A stretch of 64,000 bases of DNA, taken from contig ML769684.1 in assembly GCA_009733575.1 (NCBI GenBank), positions 18,621 to 82,620 of the forward strand, in the 5' to 3' direction. The position numbers and the translations under genes were made by a program. How positions within the stretch are numbered: the stretch's first letter is position 1; each line of letters opens with the position of its first letter. Under the pieces are notes generated by a model. The model was not told where the DNA came from, searched no databases, and was given only the letters and a program-made list of their open reading frames with translations. Origin of the DNA: Gymnopus androsaceus JB14. Lineage: Eukaryota; Basidiomycota; Agaricomycetes; Agaricales; Omphalotaceae. Positions 35,570-46,670 of this stretch are shown piece after piece.

Positions 35570-35646
35570 GACAACTTGGATAATAAATTACACGTACCGA
35601 CGCGTTGCACGTGTCGGCAGTCTTCTCTCTCAACTCCCACAACACA
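35570..35646. promoter_or_regulatory. 77-bp bidirectional gap, ZW10 and EMC5
   Basis: Divergent start codons 77 bp apart, containing CACGTACC and GCACGTG. GCACGTG holds a CACGTG E-box palindrome at about 35608-35613, a possible bHLH site. Confidence 0.55.
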
Positions 35647-36180
35647 ATGCTCGGACGTATAATACTCCTCCTCGCAACGCTCGCTATCTTTCATGGTTAG
35701 CATATCCTCTCCTTATCACCAATGCCTTTACTTATATTTTGCAGCGGCTTTCTCTACATATGAACGTAAGTTTGCTCTCAATTCTCAAGCTCGACCCGCA
35801 ATCTAACCTCACTCCTTCCTTCCTGCAACCATGTATAGACTATTCACATTTAAAAGCACTCGGAAAGCCAGATGCCTCTTTACCGCTTGATGTCAGTCTT
35901 GCACTCCCTGCCCGTATCCTCATACTCACAACCTCCCCATAGATCATCCTCGAATCACTCATTGCCCTATCTCTAGGCATCTTAGGAGCCTCCCTTCAAT
36001 GCTCCTCCGTTAAAAGAGGTGACTTGGTCGAGTGAGATGAAGACGCGGTACGTCGCTTAAACTTTCTTCATACGACCGAACCTAAACCTTTGCTTTTGTC
36101 TTAGGTCAATTGATGAAATGGACGCAAGGGCAGGATTTGCCAGCTTTGTCAATCGGGGAAGAAATATCTTTTCGTCGTGA
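35647..36180 (+). CDS. EMC5: ER membrane protein complex subunit 5 (EMC5/MMgT; one frame break)
   Basis: Four small exons encode a two-helix membrane protein. An N-terminal hydrophobic helix (MLGRIILLLATLAIFHAAFS) is followed by TYEHYSHLKALGKPDASLPL, a second helix (IILESLIALSLGILGASLQ), and the family tail LKEVTWSSEMKTRSIDEMDA ending RGRNIFSS. EMC5 is a core part of the ER insertase for transmembrane proteins. Introns lie near 35695-35745, 35768-35838, 35898-35940 and 36048-36104. The tail is in frame only if one T at 36000 is skipped. Its last exon is included in a local tandem duplication (copy at 36562-36640). It converges on PEX6. Confidence 0.88.
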
Positions 36181-36430
36181 CTAATTATTCCAAGAAAGCA
36201 AATGGATAGACTTGCAACTGAGTCGGAACTGTAATACATACATTCATCCCATTTTCTCCCTTGAGAATCTGTCCTGGATAGTCCTGTAATGGTCCACTGA
36301 GACGAGTCCCTTCAATGCTGTATCAAAATCCTTCTTAGTCACTTCCACCCGCACATCTTCCTCGGACGCCATTTCCGCCGAATAGAATTGAAGAGCGAGC
36401 GGATGTAGCTATTCGGGGTGCAGCTCAGGA
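36105..36430. repeat. Tandem duplication copy A (EMC5 3' end + decayed PEX6 3' end)
   Basis: Copy A contains the true last exon of EMC5 and, from about 36240, a minus-strand copy of the PEX6 3' end. It matches 36562-36905 with the same order, including ATCTTTTCGTCGTGACTAAT and CTTGAGAATCTGTCCTGGAT. In copy A the PEX6-derived part has a roughly 24-bp deletion near 36298 and many substitutions, so it is not functional. Confidence 0.85.
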
Positions 36431-36561
36431 AGAAGAGGTTCGAGGTTCGATTGGCAGTGTGGCACCGTAAAGCCTGAAGGAAGTCTAGTGAGAGTCAACC
36501 GGCGCCTGATCAGCGCCTACTCAAAGTTTACGCATTCTTACAGTACGTTCCAACCAAGCCT

Positions 36562-36905
36562 GTCAAATAGATGAAATGGACGCAAGAACAGGACTTGCAA
36601 GTTTCGTTAATCGGAGGAATATCTTTTCGTCGTGACTAATTATTCCAAGAAAGCAAAATAGATAGATTCGCAACTGAGTCGGAACTGCAATTCATACGTT
36701 CATCCCGTTTTCTCCCTTGAGAATCTGTCCTGGATAGTCCTGTAATGGTCCATCTCTGCTTGACTCACACTGGGAACAAGTCCCTTCAACGCCACATCAA
36801 AATCCTCTTTGGTCACTTCCACCCGTACATCTTCCTCGGACGCCATCTCCGCCAGATAGTATTGAGGAGTGAGCGGATGTGGTTGGTCGGGGTGTAGCTC
36901 AGGTT
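36562..36905. repeat. Tandem duplication copy B (decayed EMC5 3' end + true PEX6 3' end)
   Basis: Copy B starts with a decayed copy of the EMC5 last exon (deletion in the RGRNIF part) and then contains the true 3' exon of PEX6 (stop complement 36700-36702). The offset to copy A is about 457 bp. Between the copies, 36431-36561 holds unrelated or too-diverged sequence. Confidence 0.85.
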
Positions 36906-39900
36906 GCCTATTGAAAAAAGCTGCGTTGCATAATGAATACGCGCGAAAGTAACCTTTAATGATTTGACACACTCACCAAGTTTACTCTCCAACTCTTCCG
37001 CCTTGCGCGTCATTGCATTCAACAGTGCATCCGAACAAAGCGCGTAAAAGTCTGCACCGGTATAGTTGAGCGAACATTCGTCTGCCACTTGTTTTAGAGC
37101 CAAGTCGGGATGCAACCGGAATTTTCGCGTCAGTGCTTCCAGGATGTTGAGCTGTGCAGCGTGCGTCTCGCTGACACCCAGATACAACATGCGATCGAAT
37201 CTGCGTGCTTCGTTAGAACTTTTGCAAGGAGAGAAAAGATAACTTGCCTCCCAGGCCTCAACAACGCTGCATCCAGCAAATCGGGTCTATTCGTAGCCCC
37301 AATTACAAACACATCCCCCGTCGAACCCGATCCATCCAGCTCAGCCAAAAGCTGACTCACAATTCGATCCATGACACCCCCCGAATCCCCTTGATTCCCT
37401 CTCTTGGGCGCGATCGAATCCAGTTCGTCGAAAAAGATCACACACGGTTTCGCATCTCTCGCACGCTGGAACACTCTCCGTACATTCGCCTCTGATTCTC
37501 CAATATACATGTTGAGCAGTTCGGGTCCCTTTACAGAAAAAAAGTTGAGAGAGAATGAGGTCGCAACCGCTTTGGCAACAAGTGTCTTTCCCGTTCCAGG
37601 CGGTCCATAGAGCAGGATACCAGAGCGTTTTTTGAGCCCATCGGCAAAAAGCTCAGGGTGGTCCAATGGGAGTTGAATGGTGTCCAGTATGTCTGCCTTG
37701 ACTTGGGCAAGACCACCGACATCGTCCCACGAGACACTGGGTATCTTGGGTGCTCCGATGCTTTCTGAATATGAGGCTCGAGCTTGGCCGAGTGCTTGAG
37801 TGAAATCTGCATTCGTTAAAGACACTCCAGCGGAAAATACGCTGGTTTCGTCAATGTCACTAACGACTGCTCGACTCACAGCAGCGGCTTCTGCACGGGT
37901 GACGAGATCGTGTAAGTCACCAGGCAGGAACGCAGCTGTCTGTTGAGCTAGGTGGGATAACGATACATCCGGCGATATCACCATGCTTTGAAGAAGAGTA
38001 TCCAATACTCTGTATCTCTCTTGCTCGTCTGGAGCCTAAATCCAGGTCAAATAATGAACCACGCACACATTCTCAGAATACGTACCTCAAAAGAAACTTC
38101 ATGCTTTAGACATGATAACAAACCCGTTGGTACCCTCTCTACCATACTTGTCGTCCCACAAGTTATCACAGGATACCCACTTGACTTCCATGCATGATGC
38201 GCACTCTGTATGCAATCACGAACGACATTGACAATGACTGGTTCTAGAAACAAGTGAGAAACACAGCGCGTTCTATGAGACAACCAGCCTACCTTTGCCG
38301 TTTTCGGGTCTCTGAGTACTTTGAGCGAATGCTTCGAGATGCCGAAGGACCAACATGCATGGTGAACAAGCGATAGCATTCTCGAATCTCGCCCTCAGAA
38401 ACGCCTCGGTCTTGATGTCAGTCTCTCCTATAATGTCATAACAGTTTACCTAGCAAAATTTCAGCTACCGGTCCCACTGGAAGGGATATACTTACTTCGA
38501 GTATATGTAAACCCAAGTGACGAGAGACTAGGGAAGCTGCAGTAAACTTGCCAATACCCCTTGCACCCTTGAGTAGAATAGAGAGCTGGAGGTTGTAGTC
38601 TACTACTTGACGCTCGAGAACAACAGATGATATGGAAAGCAGTTTTTGAATTGACGCCCCTGTGGATGCAAGTGCTTGACCTGGATAACTCAGGTCACTA
38701 CAAGGTGAAAGCACATTATATGGAGTACTCACCTGTACCGAGGTATTCATTTACATCAGGAATGAAAGAGTGGTCCATTCCAGCTTGTACCATTCGTGTC
38801 GAATCAGGATCAAACCAACATCCCAGCTCACCAGCCGTAGATCCAAAGTATGTGTCTACCGCAGAGTTTTTGTTATCGCTGGGAGGCAGATTGTATTCAA
38901 CATTTGTGATCATGAAGAATACTACCTCGTTGTTTCTAGATGGGGTTGCAGGGAATCTGTTGGATACATTGTTATTTTGGAATCCGCCTGCTACAATGGT
39001 TGCTTACTGCTCGTCATCATCGTCCCTCATAGTGGAATCTGTATCAATCCCAACAGCGACGAGGTCGCCTTGTTTGACTAGACGACGCCGGAGACTGAAA
39101 TGGGTCTTTAAAGCGTCCAAAAAAGATGTTTGATACTGCTTATTAATAGAGAGAGGAGATGCAACTCGGGCAATAGTGATAGAATGTGCGATTGGTACTG
39201 CAGGTTCGCGAGACCCGAATGGGCTGGGATGCAGAGAGAGCAAAGATAAACGGTTCTCCCGAATCAAATTGTGTAAGAGTAAAGGGGATCCATGCGACTG
39301 GCCTCTAGGGATACCTTGAGTATTTAATGCTCATGCAGATGATAAAGATAACATACAAAGTAGATACTGTAGTGTCATCCGCCATTACTTTGACCAGTCG
39401 AGAGTGTGTATTTTCGGGGCAACGAGCAACGACCTAGCAAGGAATGAGCGAGGGCACCATTGGAGATTCTCCGCACTTACCCAGTCGCCACTAAGAACAC
39501 CAAGGCGACCCAGATCTGCGGTACGAAGGTATAGTGTATGGTCATCCTGAGCAGAGGCGGGACGGGATAACGACCGAGTTTGGAATACCATATCATCTTC
39601 CTCGAGGCGTTTCTGTAAAGGGTCGGCAACCGAATTTGCCAAAAACTCTTGATCAATCTCCACGCTCTCGTCGTCGCTGCTCAAGGATAATGTTTCCGAT
39701 TCATCCTCTTCTTCCAGACAGGTCACAATAAAAGCAGTGTTATTTATCTCGGCAAAACCTTGCAGTACGGGCTCAAGGACGTCAATCCTAAATTCAAGGC
39801 GTGCATGGGCCAAATCGGCGCTGTACACGGAACCTTGGCGGAGGATGCGTTTCTTATCGCAGAAAAGGCGTTCGAGAAAGGAATCATGAGCCATGGCCGC

Positions 39901-40292
39901 ATCATAGGCGGCTGGAGAGAGGGCAGTAGCGTAAACTTGAGTGAGAAGGATAGGGCTAGTTGGAGTGACCAAGACGTGAGATGAACTAAAGATATGTTTG
40001 TGCTGAGCAAGCCAAAGCTCTGGCACGACAATTCCATCTTGGATCTGCGGACAGTTTGTTTATTGTTCTTGCGAATAAAAAGTACTGTACTAACCGCTTC
40101 ACTGCGACGAGCTAGACAACCAAGGGAAGGCAAGGAATGTTGTTTGAGGGAAGAAATCGAGATGAAAAGGTCATCATAGTCAGACTTCAAGCTGTTCCAG
40201 AGGCTAGATCCAATGTAGGCGACTTGCTCGTCGTCGGGACTGGTGCTGAACGCGGTTTGGACGCGTACAGATTGGGAGAAGAGTAAGCTCAT
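36700..40292 (-). CDS. PEX6: Peroxisomal AAA+ ATPase PEX6
   Basis: PEX6 forms a hexamer with PEX1 that extracts the PEX5 import receptor from the peroxisomal membrane. The D2 domain is complete: [20 protein letters not shown], Walker A GPPGTGKT, the family signature [20 protein letters not shown], Walker [15 protein letters not shown], and arginine-finger region [15 protein letters not shown]. The D1 ATPase upstream is poorly conserved, as usual for PEX6. The N-terminal domain includes a poly-acidic insert ([20 protein letters not shown]). Exons join cleanly at GT...AG sites all along (for example [17 protein letters not shown] near 39430-39482) and I find no frame break in 3.6 kb. The last exon lies in duplication copy B. 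The start is head to head with GAR1, only 33 bp away. Confidence 0.94.
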
Positions 40293-40325
40293 TAAGCGCC
40301 CAAATTTTATTTCTTTCCAACACTC
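40293..40325. promoter_or_regulatory. 33-bp head-to-head start-codon gap, PEX6 and GAR1
   Basis: Both starts are supported by conserved N-termini, so the shared region of 33 bp must hold or adjoin a bidirectional promoter. No TATA element is visible. Confidence 0.65.
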
Positions 40326-41167
40326 ATGAGCCGCGGTGGATCCCGAGGTTTTGGTCGAGGCGGAGGTACATTTGACTGTAAAAAAGCTGTATAATGTGTA
40401 AACTGAACGCTTGATAGGTCGAGGAGGTGGTAGAGGAGGATTCCAGCAGCGAGATTTCGGTCCTCCAGATACTGTTCTAGGTGAAAGCTTTTCTATTTAT
40501 TTTATTTTCCATCTCATTCCTTGCAGAAATGGGCACCTTCATCCACGCTGTCGAAGACGAAATGCTTTGTTCCTCATTAATGCCCGACAAAGTGCCATAC
40601 TTCAATGCTCCCATCTATCTTCAAAATAAATCAGTCATTGGAAAAGTCGACGAGATCCTAGGACCTATCAATGAGGTCTATTTCTCGATAAAAATGAGCG
40701 AAGGGGTCGTTGCTAGTAGCTTTCAAAAGGGCGACAAGGTGTTCATCGGAGGAGACAAACTTTTACCGATAGACCGCTTCTTGCCCAAGCCCAAAATTCC
40801 TGGAGGTACTTGATTTTTTTTTTTTGTTTCCCTCGAGTTTTTACTCATGTATATTTTATAGGTGTCACAAGTAGGAATTTTACATCTTGTTTGTTCTCTT
40901 CTCATTACATTTTATACAGAACGAGGTCGCGGAGGTGCACGAGGAGCTCCAGGAGGAAGAGGAAGAGGTGCGCCAAGAGGAGGTGCTCGAGGTGGCCGAG
41001 GCGGCGGTCGTGGTTTTGGTGGAGGTTTCGGCGGAGGTTTTGGCGGAGGTTTTGGCGGAGATCGTGGTGGCAGGGGTGGACCCAGAGGCAGCTTTTCTCG
41101 TGGAAGAGGCGACAGAGGCGGGTTTCGTGGTGGCGGAGGTGGTCGCGGTGGTTATCGTGGTTCATAG
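40326..41167 (+). CDS. GAR1: H/ACA snoRNP protein GAR1
   Basis: GAR1 is a nucleolar H/ACA RNP subunit needed for pseudouridylation of rRNA. The product has an N-terminal GAR stretch ([14 protein letters not shown]), a central Gar1/Naf1 RNA-binding core ([80 protein letters not shown]) and a long C-terminal RGG tail ([17 protein letters not shown], then FGGGFGG repeats). Introns lie near 40380-40417, 40479-40527 and 40804-40919. The start and domain layout match yeast and human GAR1. No frame break is seen. The promoter is shared with PEX6 (33 bp) and the 3' end converges on LEM3 (93 bp). Confidence 0.95.
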
Positions 41168-41260
41168 TCACACTCAATACATTATATCTGCAATCCTTAT
41201 GCGTGAAATTATCTAAAATAAGATTACTAGCAGTGTCCGCGTTCTCGTACATAATTTACA

Positions 41261-42666
41261 TCACTGTCGGTTCCAGGAAAGTAGAGACATGTCTCCCAAA
41301 CGTCTGATGAAAACGAATGAGCAACGAGAATACAGCATTCAAATTGCACTTACCTCGGTTTGATCATATGTCTGACCGTTCCTGCAACGGCCAAAAACAT
41401 AAATAGCGCAGCAACAGCGACGTATGCCCATCCAAGGAAAGGGTTTTTGCCGCCAATCCAAGAGACTGTGGATATAACAATCGATTTTGTACCCTTATAA
41501 GGTTGAACAGGAAAGTCTAATGCAAGCTAAGTAAGGATAGTTAATTCGACGGAAACACTCACTCAATCCAATGGTGATACTGTATCTGCCTTGCTTCATC
41601 GTATCGTCATCATTCCGACCCCAGAGCTTTGAGAACGTCGGCAACCCAGCCGTCCTCATCCAGTTCTGGAAATGCTCGTTAGTGGCCAAGTCGGGGGGCT
41701 GGTTGTCCGAGGTGTAGCCATTAGGGAATTGTTTCGCCCAGTTTGGCGGTGGCACTATTTCATCGAGAGAGTTGTACCCATGACCAATCGGATTCGAAAC
41801 ATATTTCTTGGCCTCGCCTGGCCAAGCGATACCTGTCGAGCTAAAGTCGTATGTCACGTTTGTAGTGCTAAAGCTGTTGGCAGGGTTTAAAAGGACAGGA
41901 CTGGCGAATGTGTCTTGGGCGGATGGTCAGTTGCGATCGAAAGAAAATAAAGCGGCATATACCATTGAACACAGAGTTTGCAATCAAACCGCAGGGATAG
42001 ATGGACTGGTTGCCAATCGAGACTAATGGCTTGCAGCCACCATTACTATTCAACGTGGAAATTGAACCACCTTTTCCACTAAGCTGGTCTGAATCCAAGC
42101 TTTTAACATATCTCCGATGGTTTTGGAAAAAGTTGGTTAGTTTGTAGTAGATGAAGACGCTAGGAGCGAGGTCTGCGGGGACATCGAACTGGATGATGCA
42201 CTGCATCTGATTTGATACATCCGAGCTTCCCGAGTTGTTAACCAAGGCGTATGCAGGAGCAAGGATAGTCGTAGCATCCTTGGAAGCTTTAGAAGAAAGA
42301 TGGTAGGAATATTGAGAGGAAGAAAGAGTAGTCCAGGTGCCGATAGTGGTATTGGAAGTTGCAGGGGTGAGATTTTCGCAGTTGGTGTAGTCGAATGTCA
42401 TTTCCGAAACGAGAGAAGAGCCCCATATTAAAAGGCCACCTATAGGGCCAAAGATGATTGCGATAATAAAAAAGGTGGGCAGGACGGTTTTGGGAGTAAG
42501 AATTGGCTGCCAGGCCTTGAGACGCTGCTGCTTGAATGCGGTGTCTGGAAAATATTAATTGAGAGATAAGCTCGCTAAACAAGGACTTACTTGCAGGCCT
42601 TTTCCAGGCGCCCTTTTCCTTCTTGTCCTCGTTAGTGTCCGATCCCTTGCGTCGAAAGAGTCCCAT
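41261..42666 (-). CDS. LEM3: CDC50/LEM3 family P4-ATPase flippase subunit
   Basis: This is the beta subunit that lets P4-ATPases leave the ER and flip phospholipids in Golgi and plasma membrane. The protein starts MGLFRRKGSDTNEDKKEKGA. One transmembrane helix (ILTPKTVLPTFFIIAIIFGP then GGLLIWG) precedes a large lumenal domain. That domain contains FIYYKLTNFFQNHRRYVKSL, CKPLVSIGNQSIYPCGLIAN with its conserved cysteines, several N-x-S/T sites and the KLWGRNDDDTMKQGRYSITI block. A second helix (FLGWAYVAVAALFMFLAVAG) is followed by the family tail KPRRLGDMSLLSWNRQ. The last junction uses GTAAGT near 41354 and the stop is complement 41261-41263. No frame break is seen. It is head to head with SPT5 (72 bp). 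Confidence 0.93.
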
Positions 42667-42738
42667 GGTGGTGGTGGTTAAAGATTAAAGTGATTTGTCA
42701 GAGCGCTAAAGCTCGGCTACCTGTTAGAACTTACCATC
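42667..42738. promoter_or_regulatory. 72-bp bidirectional gap, LEM3 and SPT5
   Basis: Divergent start codons 72 bp apart with no intervening gene. It must serve both genes. Confidence 0.6.
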
Positions 42739-45700
42739 ATGTCGGATGTAGAAGAATCTGGATACGAGGAGCCGCCGCCGCGCAGAAAAGCCTACGAAGA
42801 CGACGAAGAAGATGACGAAGAAGAAGAGGATGCAGAGGAGGAGCAGCCAGGAAAGAAAAAACGCCGCCAAAAAAAGGATCCAATGGCGCGCTTCCTTGAT
42901 ATTGAGGCTGAGGTTTCAGACGAAGAAGAAGAAGAAGAGGACGAAGAAGATTTTGTGAACGATCCTTTTATTGAAACCGCAGAAACTGGCGCAGAGGACG
43001 ATGGCAGGCATCATGCTCGTTTGGACAAGCGCAGAGAGTTGGAGGAGGATGAAAAGAGTCCTGAACAAATCGCTAGAGAGTTTAGTGAGCGGTATAATAC
43101 CCGCGTACCTTCTCGTTTTACTGGCGACATGAACGAGATCCCTCAGAGGCTGCTAATGCCTAGTGTACATGACGCTAGTTTGTGGCAGATTCGTGTAAAG
43201 GTAATACTACTCTTTTCTTCTTTAATCAATGCTAATCCTTCGCAGCCCGGTCGTGAACGTGAAATAGTATTCAGTTTGATGCGTAAATCGCTCGACTTGG
43301 AATATACCGCCAAACCACTCTCCATCATCTCCGCCTTTCAGCGCGACTCCCTTCCAGGTATGATCTACGTCGAGGCTCGCTCCTCGCAGCAGGTCCAACA
43401 TGCCTGTAATGGTCTCGTTGGGGTCTATCCTTCTCGGGGCATTCATCTCGTCCCTATTGACGAAATGGCTTCCTTGCTCATGATCAAGAAACAGGACCTT
43501 GCCGTCACTCCAGGAAGTTGGGTCCGTATCCGTCGCGGCAAGTACCAAGGTGATCTTGCTCAGGTCGTCGATATTACCGAAAACGGTGATGAGGTCGGGC
43601 TCCGGTACGTTCCTCGTATCGATCTTAACCCCCGCGACGACATGGACCTTGGTGGAAGTAAAAAGCGCAAAAAGACTACGACGACCAATGCTAGCGCTCG
43701 TCCCCCACAGCGCTTGTTCAACTATGAAGAGGTCGTCAAAGTCTTTGGTCGGAATACCGTCTCCAAGCGAGGCCAAGTCTTTGTCTTTCTCGGGGATTCG
43801 TACAAGGACGGCTTTATGGAAAAGGACTTTAAACTAAATTCCATCGTTCTCGAGGATGTCAATCCGACACTGGACGAGATTACCATGTTCTCGGACGGCG
43901 GCGGCGGACTCGAGGACGGCATGGTGGATTTATCCATTATCGCCGAAGCTTCTCGCAAAGCTGCACTCTCTGTCCTCCAACCGGGTGACCACATCGAAGT
44001 CTTTGAAGGCGAACAGGCAGGCGTACATGGTATCGTTGAAGAAATTGCTGGAGATGTCCTCACTATCACCGCCGTCGGCGTTGATCTCGAGGGCCAAAAA
44101 ATCGATCTCCCAGCTCGCAGTGTGCGGAAACGATTCAAGCCTGGTGATCACGTCAAAGTCATGGCAGGAAAAAACGCAGACGAGACTGGCCTGGTCGTCA
44201 GCGTGAGCGAGAATGTGGTGACGTTTTTGAGTGATATGAGTATGCAGGAGGTTAGCGTCTTTTCCAAAGATCTCCGAGAAGCAGCCGAGGTTGGAAATGG
44301 GACGAATATTGTCGGGGATTACGAACTGCATGACTTGGTTCAGCTAGAGTAAGTGACTGAACTCAAATGTTATTCTTTGCTCACTCTTTTGCAGTCTTCA
44401 AACCGTCGGCGTCATCTTCAAAACTGAACGAGACTCGTTCCGCGTCCTAGATCAAAACGGTCAAACCCGCCTTGTTCATCCACACCAAATCTCCATGCGT
44501 CCGCGACTCGAACCGTGCCATCGCCACCGATTCAGAAGGTCATGAAATACGCATCAACGACAATATGAAAGAAACCCAAGGCGAAGGTCGTAAAGGCCGT
44601 GTTCTCCATATCCACCAATCCCACTATGCATTTTTACACAACAGAGACTTGACTGAAAATGGAGGCGTCTTTGTTACTCGCGCAATGGGACTCGTCTCTG
44701 TCGCACCGAAAGGATCTAGTCTGGTGAAATTGGCACCCAATGCGGATCTGACCAAAATGAACCCTGCGGCGGCGGGCGGTGCGCAAGGGATGGGAGGATG
44801 GTGGCAGTGGTGCAATGGGGAGAGGACCGAGGGACAGGTTGATTGGGGCACACATCGTGGTGATAAAGGGACCGTATAAAGGATACGTTCGGGATCGTCA
44901 AAGACACGAATGGAGGGGTGGCGAGAGTAGAGCTCAATACCGGGAACAAGGTGATTAGTATTGAAAAGGCAAAGATTCACAGGAAGCTGCCTAATGGGAA
45001 GAGTGAGCCGGTAGAAGGACCTGGTGCGACTTGGGGAAGGAATAACAACTTTAATAACATGGGTCCGCCTTCTTCTATGCCCAATCGCACACCAAATCCT
45101 TACGCTTCCGGAGGACGTACACCTGGCTGGGGAGGTGGTGGTGGTCGGACTCCTGGTTGGGGCGGAGGTGGAAGGACACCAAATCCATACGCAGGGGGAA
45201 GCGGACAGACACCAGCGTGGAACGCTTCTTCAAGAACGCCGAATCCACATGCGTTTGGAGGTGGTCAGACTCCGGCTTGGAATGCGTCGAGTAAGACACC
45301 AAATCCGTATGCGGCAGGAGGACAAACGCCTGCGTGGAATACGTCCAGTCGGACGCCTAATCCGTACGCGCCGACGCCTGCATTGGGTGGTGGCGAGGCA
45401 GGTTGGGCTACTCCTGGGAGAAGTTGGGGTGGGGACAGTACTTGGGTGCGTTTTTTAAAAACATCTTGCATTATCAATTACTTAGCTCTACTTAGAATGC
45501 ACCAACGCCTGCTTCTGCACCCACACCTGCGTCTGCGCCTACACCAGGGGTTGGCGTCACACCGGCCTCGACTTGGGTTCCTACACAGCCGTCATTGGGT
45601 GGGTTTGCTGCGCCAACGCCGGGAATGATACCAAGCACTCCATACGACATGGACCAGGATACCAATGATGCATATGGTAGGTTGCGGCTATTTAGCCATA

Positions 45701-46142
45701 CATGTATTCACTAACAATTCCTGTAGACATCCCATTAGATTGGTTGCTCGATGCATCCTTGTCAACATATCAATCTACGCTACGTGTTCGAATACAGGGC
45801 ACACGACTAGACAACTACCTCGAAGGGAAATACGAATCTCTCGAAGTGCACGTCCTGGCCGCCTCTCCAGCTGCGTCGAATTTCGATCAAACGGCACTTG
45901 TCAAAATGGATTCTACTTCGGAGGAACGCACTGTATTGATGAAATACCTGGTGCCTGTTACGCCGTCGATGCAGGATGAGGCAGCGGTAGTGCTTACGGG
46001 ACCGAGGAAGGGTGAAAAGGTGAAAATCAGACAGAGACCGGACGCATCGAGTTTATTGGAGCTGGTTGTGGTTGAGAGTGAGAAGGAGTATGGGGGAGCA
46101 TTTTGGGAGTGTCAGAAGGATTGGATGTGTGCTGTTTGGTAG
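42739..46142 (+). CDS. SPT5: Transcription elongation factor SPT5 (three frame breaks)
   Basis: SPT5 (with SPT4, DSIF) clamps RNA polymerase II and promotes elongation. Seen in order: an acidic N-terminus (DDEEDDEEEEDAEEEQPGKK), the NGN domain (REIVFSLMRKSLDLEYTAKP, GMIYVEARSSQQVQHACNGL), KOW modules (PGSWVRIRRGKYQGDLAQVV, PGDHIEVFEGEQAGVHGIVE, PGDHVKVMAGKNADETGLVV, LTENGGVFVTRAMGLVSVAP) and a C-terminal repeat region with units like GGRTPGWGGGG and TPNPYAxGGQTPAWN that serve as CTR kinase sites. It ends DWMCAVW. Introns lie near 43201-43245, 44349-44394, 45446-45497 and 45676-45726. Single extra bases at 44501, 44799 and 44890 must be skipped to keep the conserved frame between the third and last KOW modules. 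Confidence 0.93.
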
Positions 46143-46670
46143 TGACTGTTTTGTATACTTCGGTACTGTATTGCTAATAACTGAATTTTGTCTGCATACA
46201 TGGCAGAATCCTTCATGCTTCTTTTAGTATGATTGTACGGTCAAAAATGATACGATTTCACGGACCTACACAGTAGCCTGCAGTCGTACGATTGAGAAGA
46301 TCGGAATGATTTTATCAAAAAAAACATACGATTGAACTGTCGAGAAGAAGTAGGACTTCTAGTGGAGAAGTAGCTCCGCGGTTTGAGAAAAAATGGCCAA
46401 AATCAGCACCAAGTATTATCGGAAAAAAAGATCACAAGATAACGCGGACGCGTCTGAATCTGTACCTGCGTCTCTAACAAAATCGACGCGTTTCGTCTTA
46501 AAGACAATAGTTGGTACAGAGTAAGTAGTAGTAGAACCGAGTTGTACCGCGAGCCTGCAGGCGTGTGTGAATTTTGAAGTTTCAAAAGTTTGGGGTTGGG
46601 GTTGGCAGATAAAAGGAATATTTATTTAAGCGCCTTCTTGTCGTTCGATCTTTTTCACCATCCTCCAAAA
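46143..46670. other. Intergenic gap SPT5-ACL
   Basis: About 530 bp without a supportable gene. A TTTATTTAAG at 46621-46630, followed by a pyrimidine-rich leader, may serve as the core promoter of the ATP-citrate lyase gene, whose ATG is at 46671. Nothing else recognisable. Confidence 0.5.
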
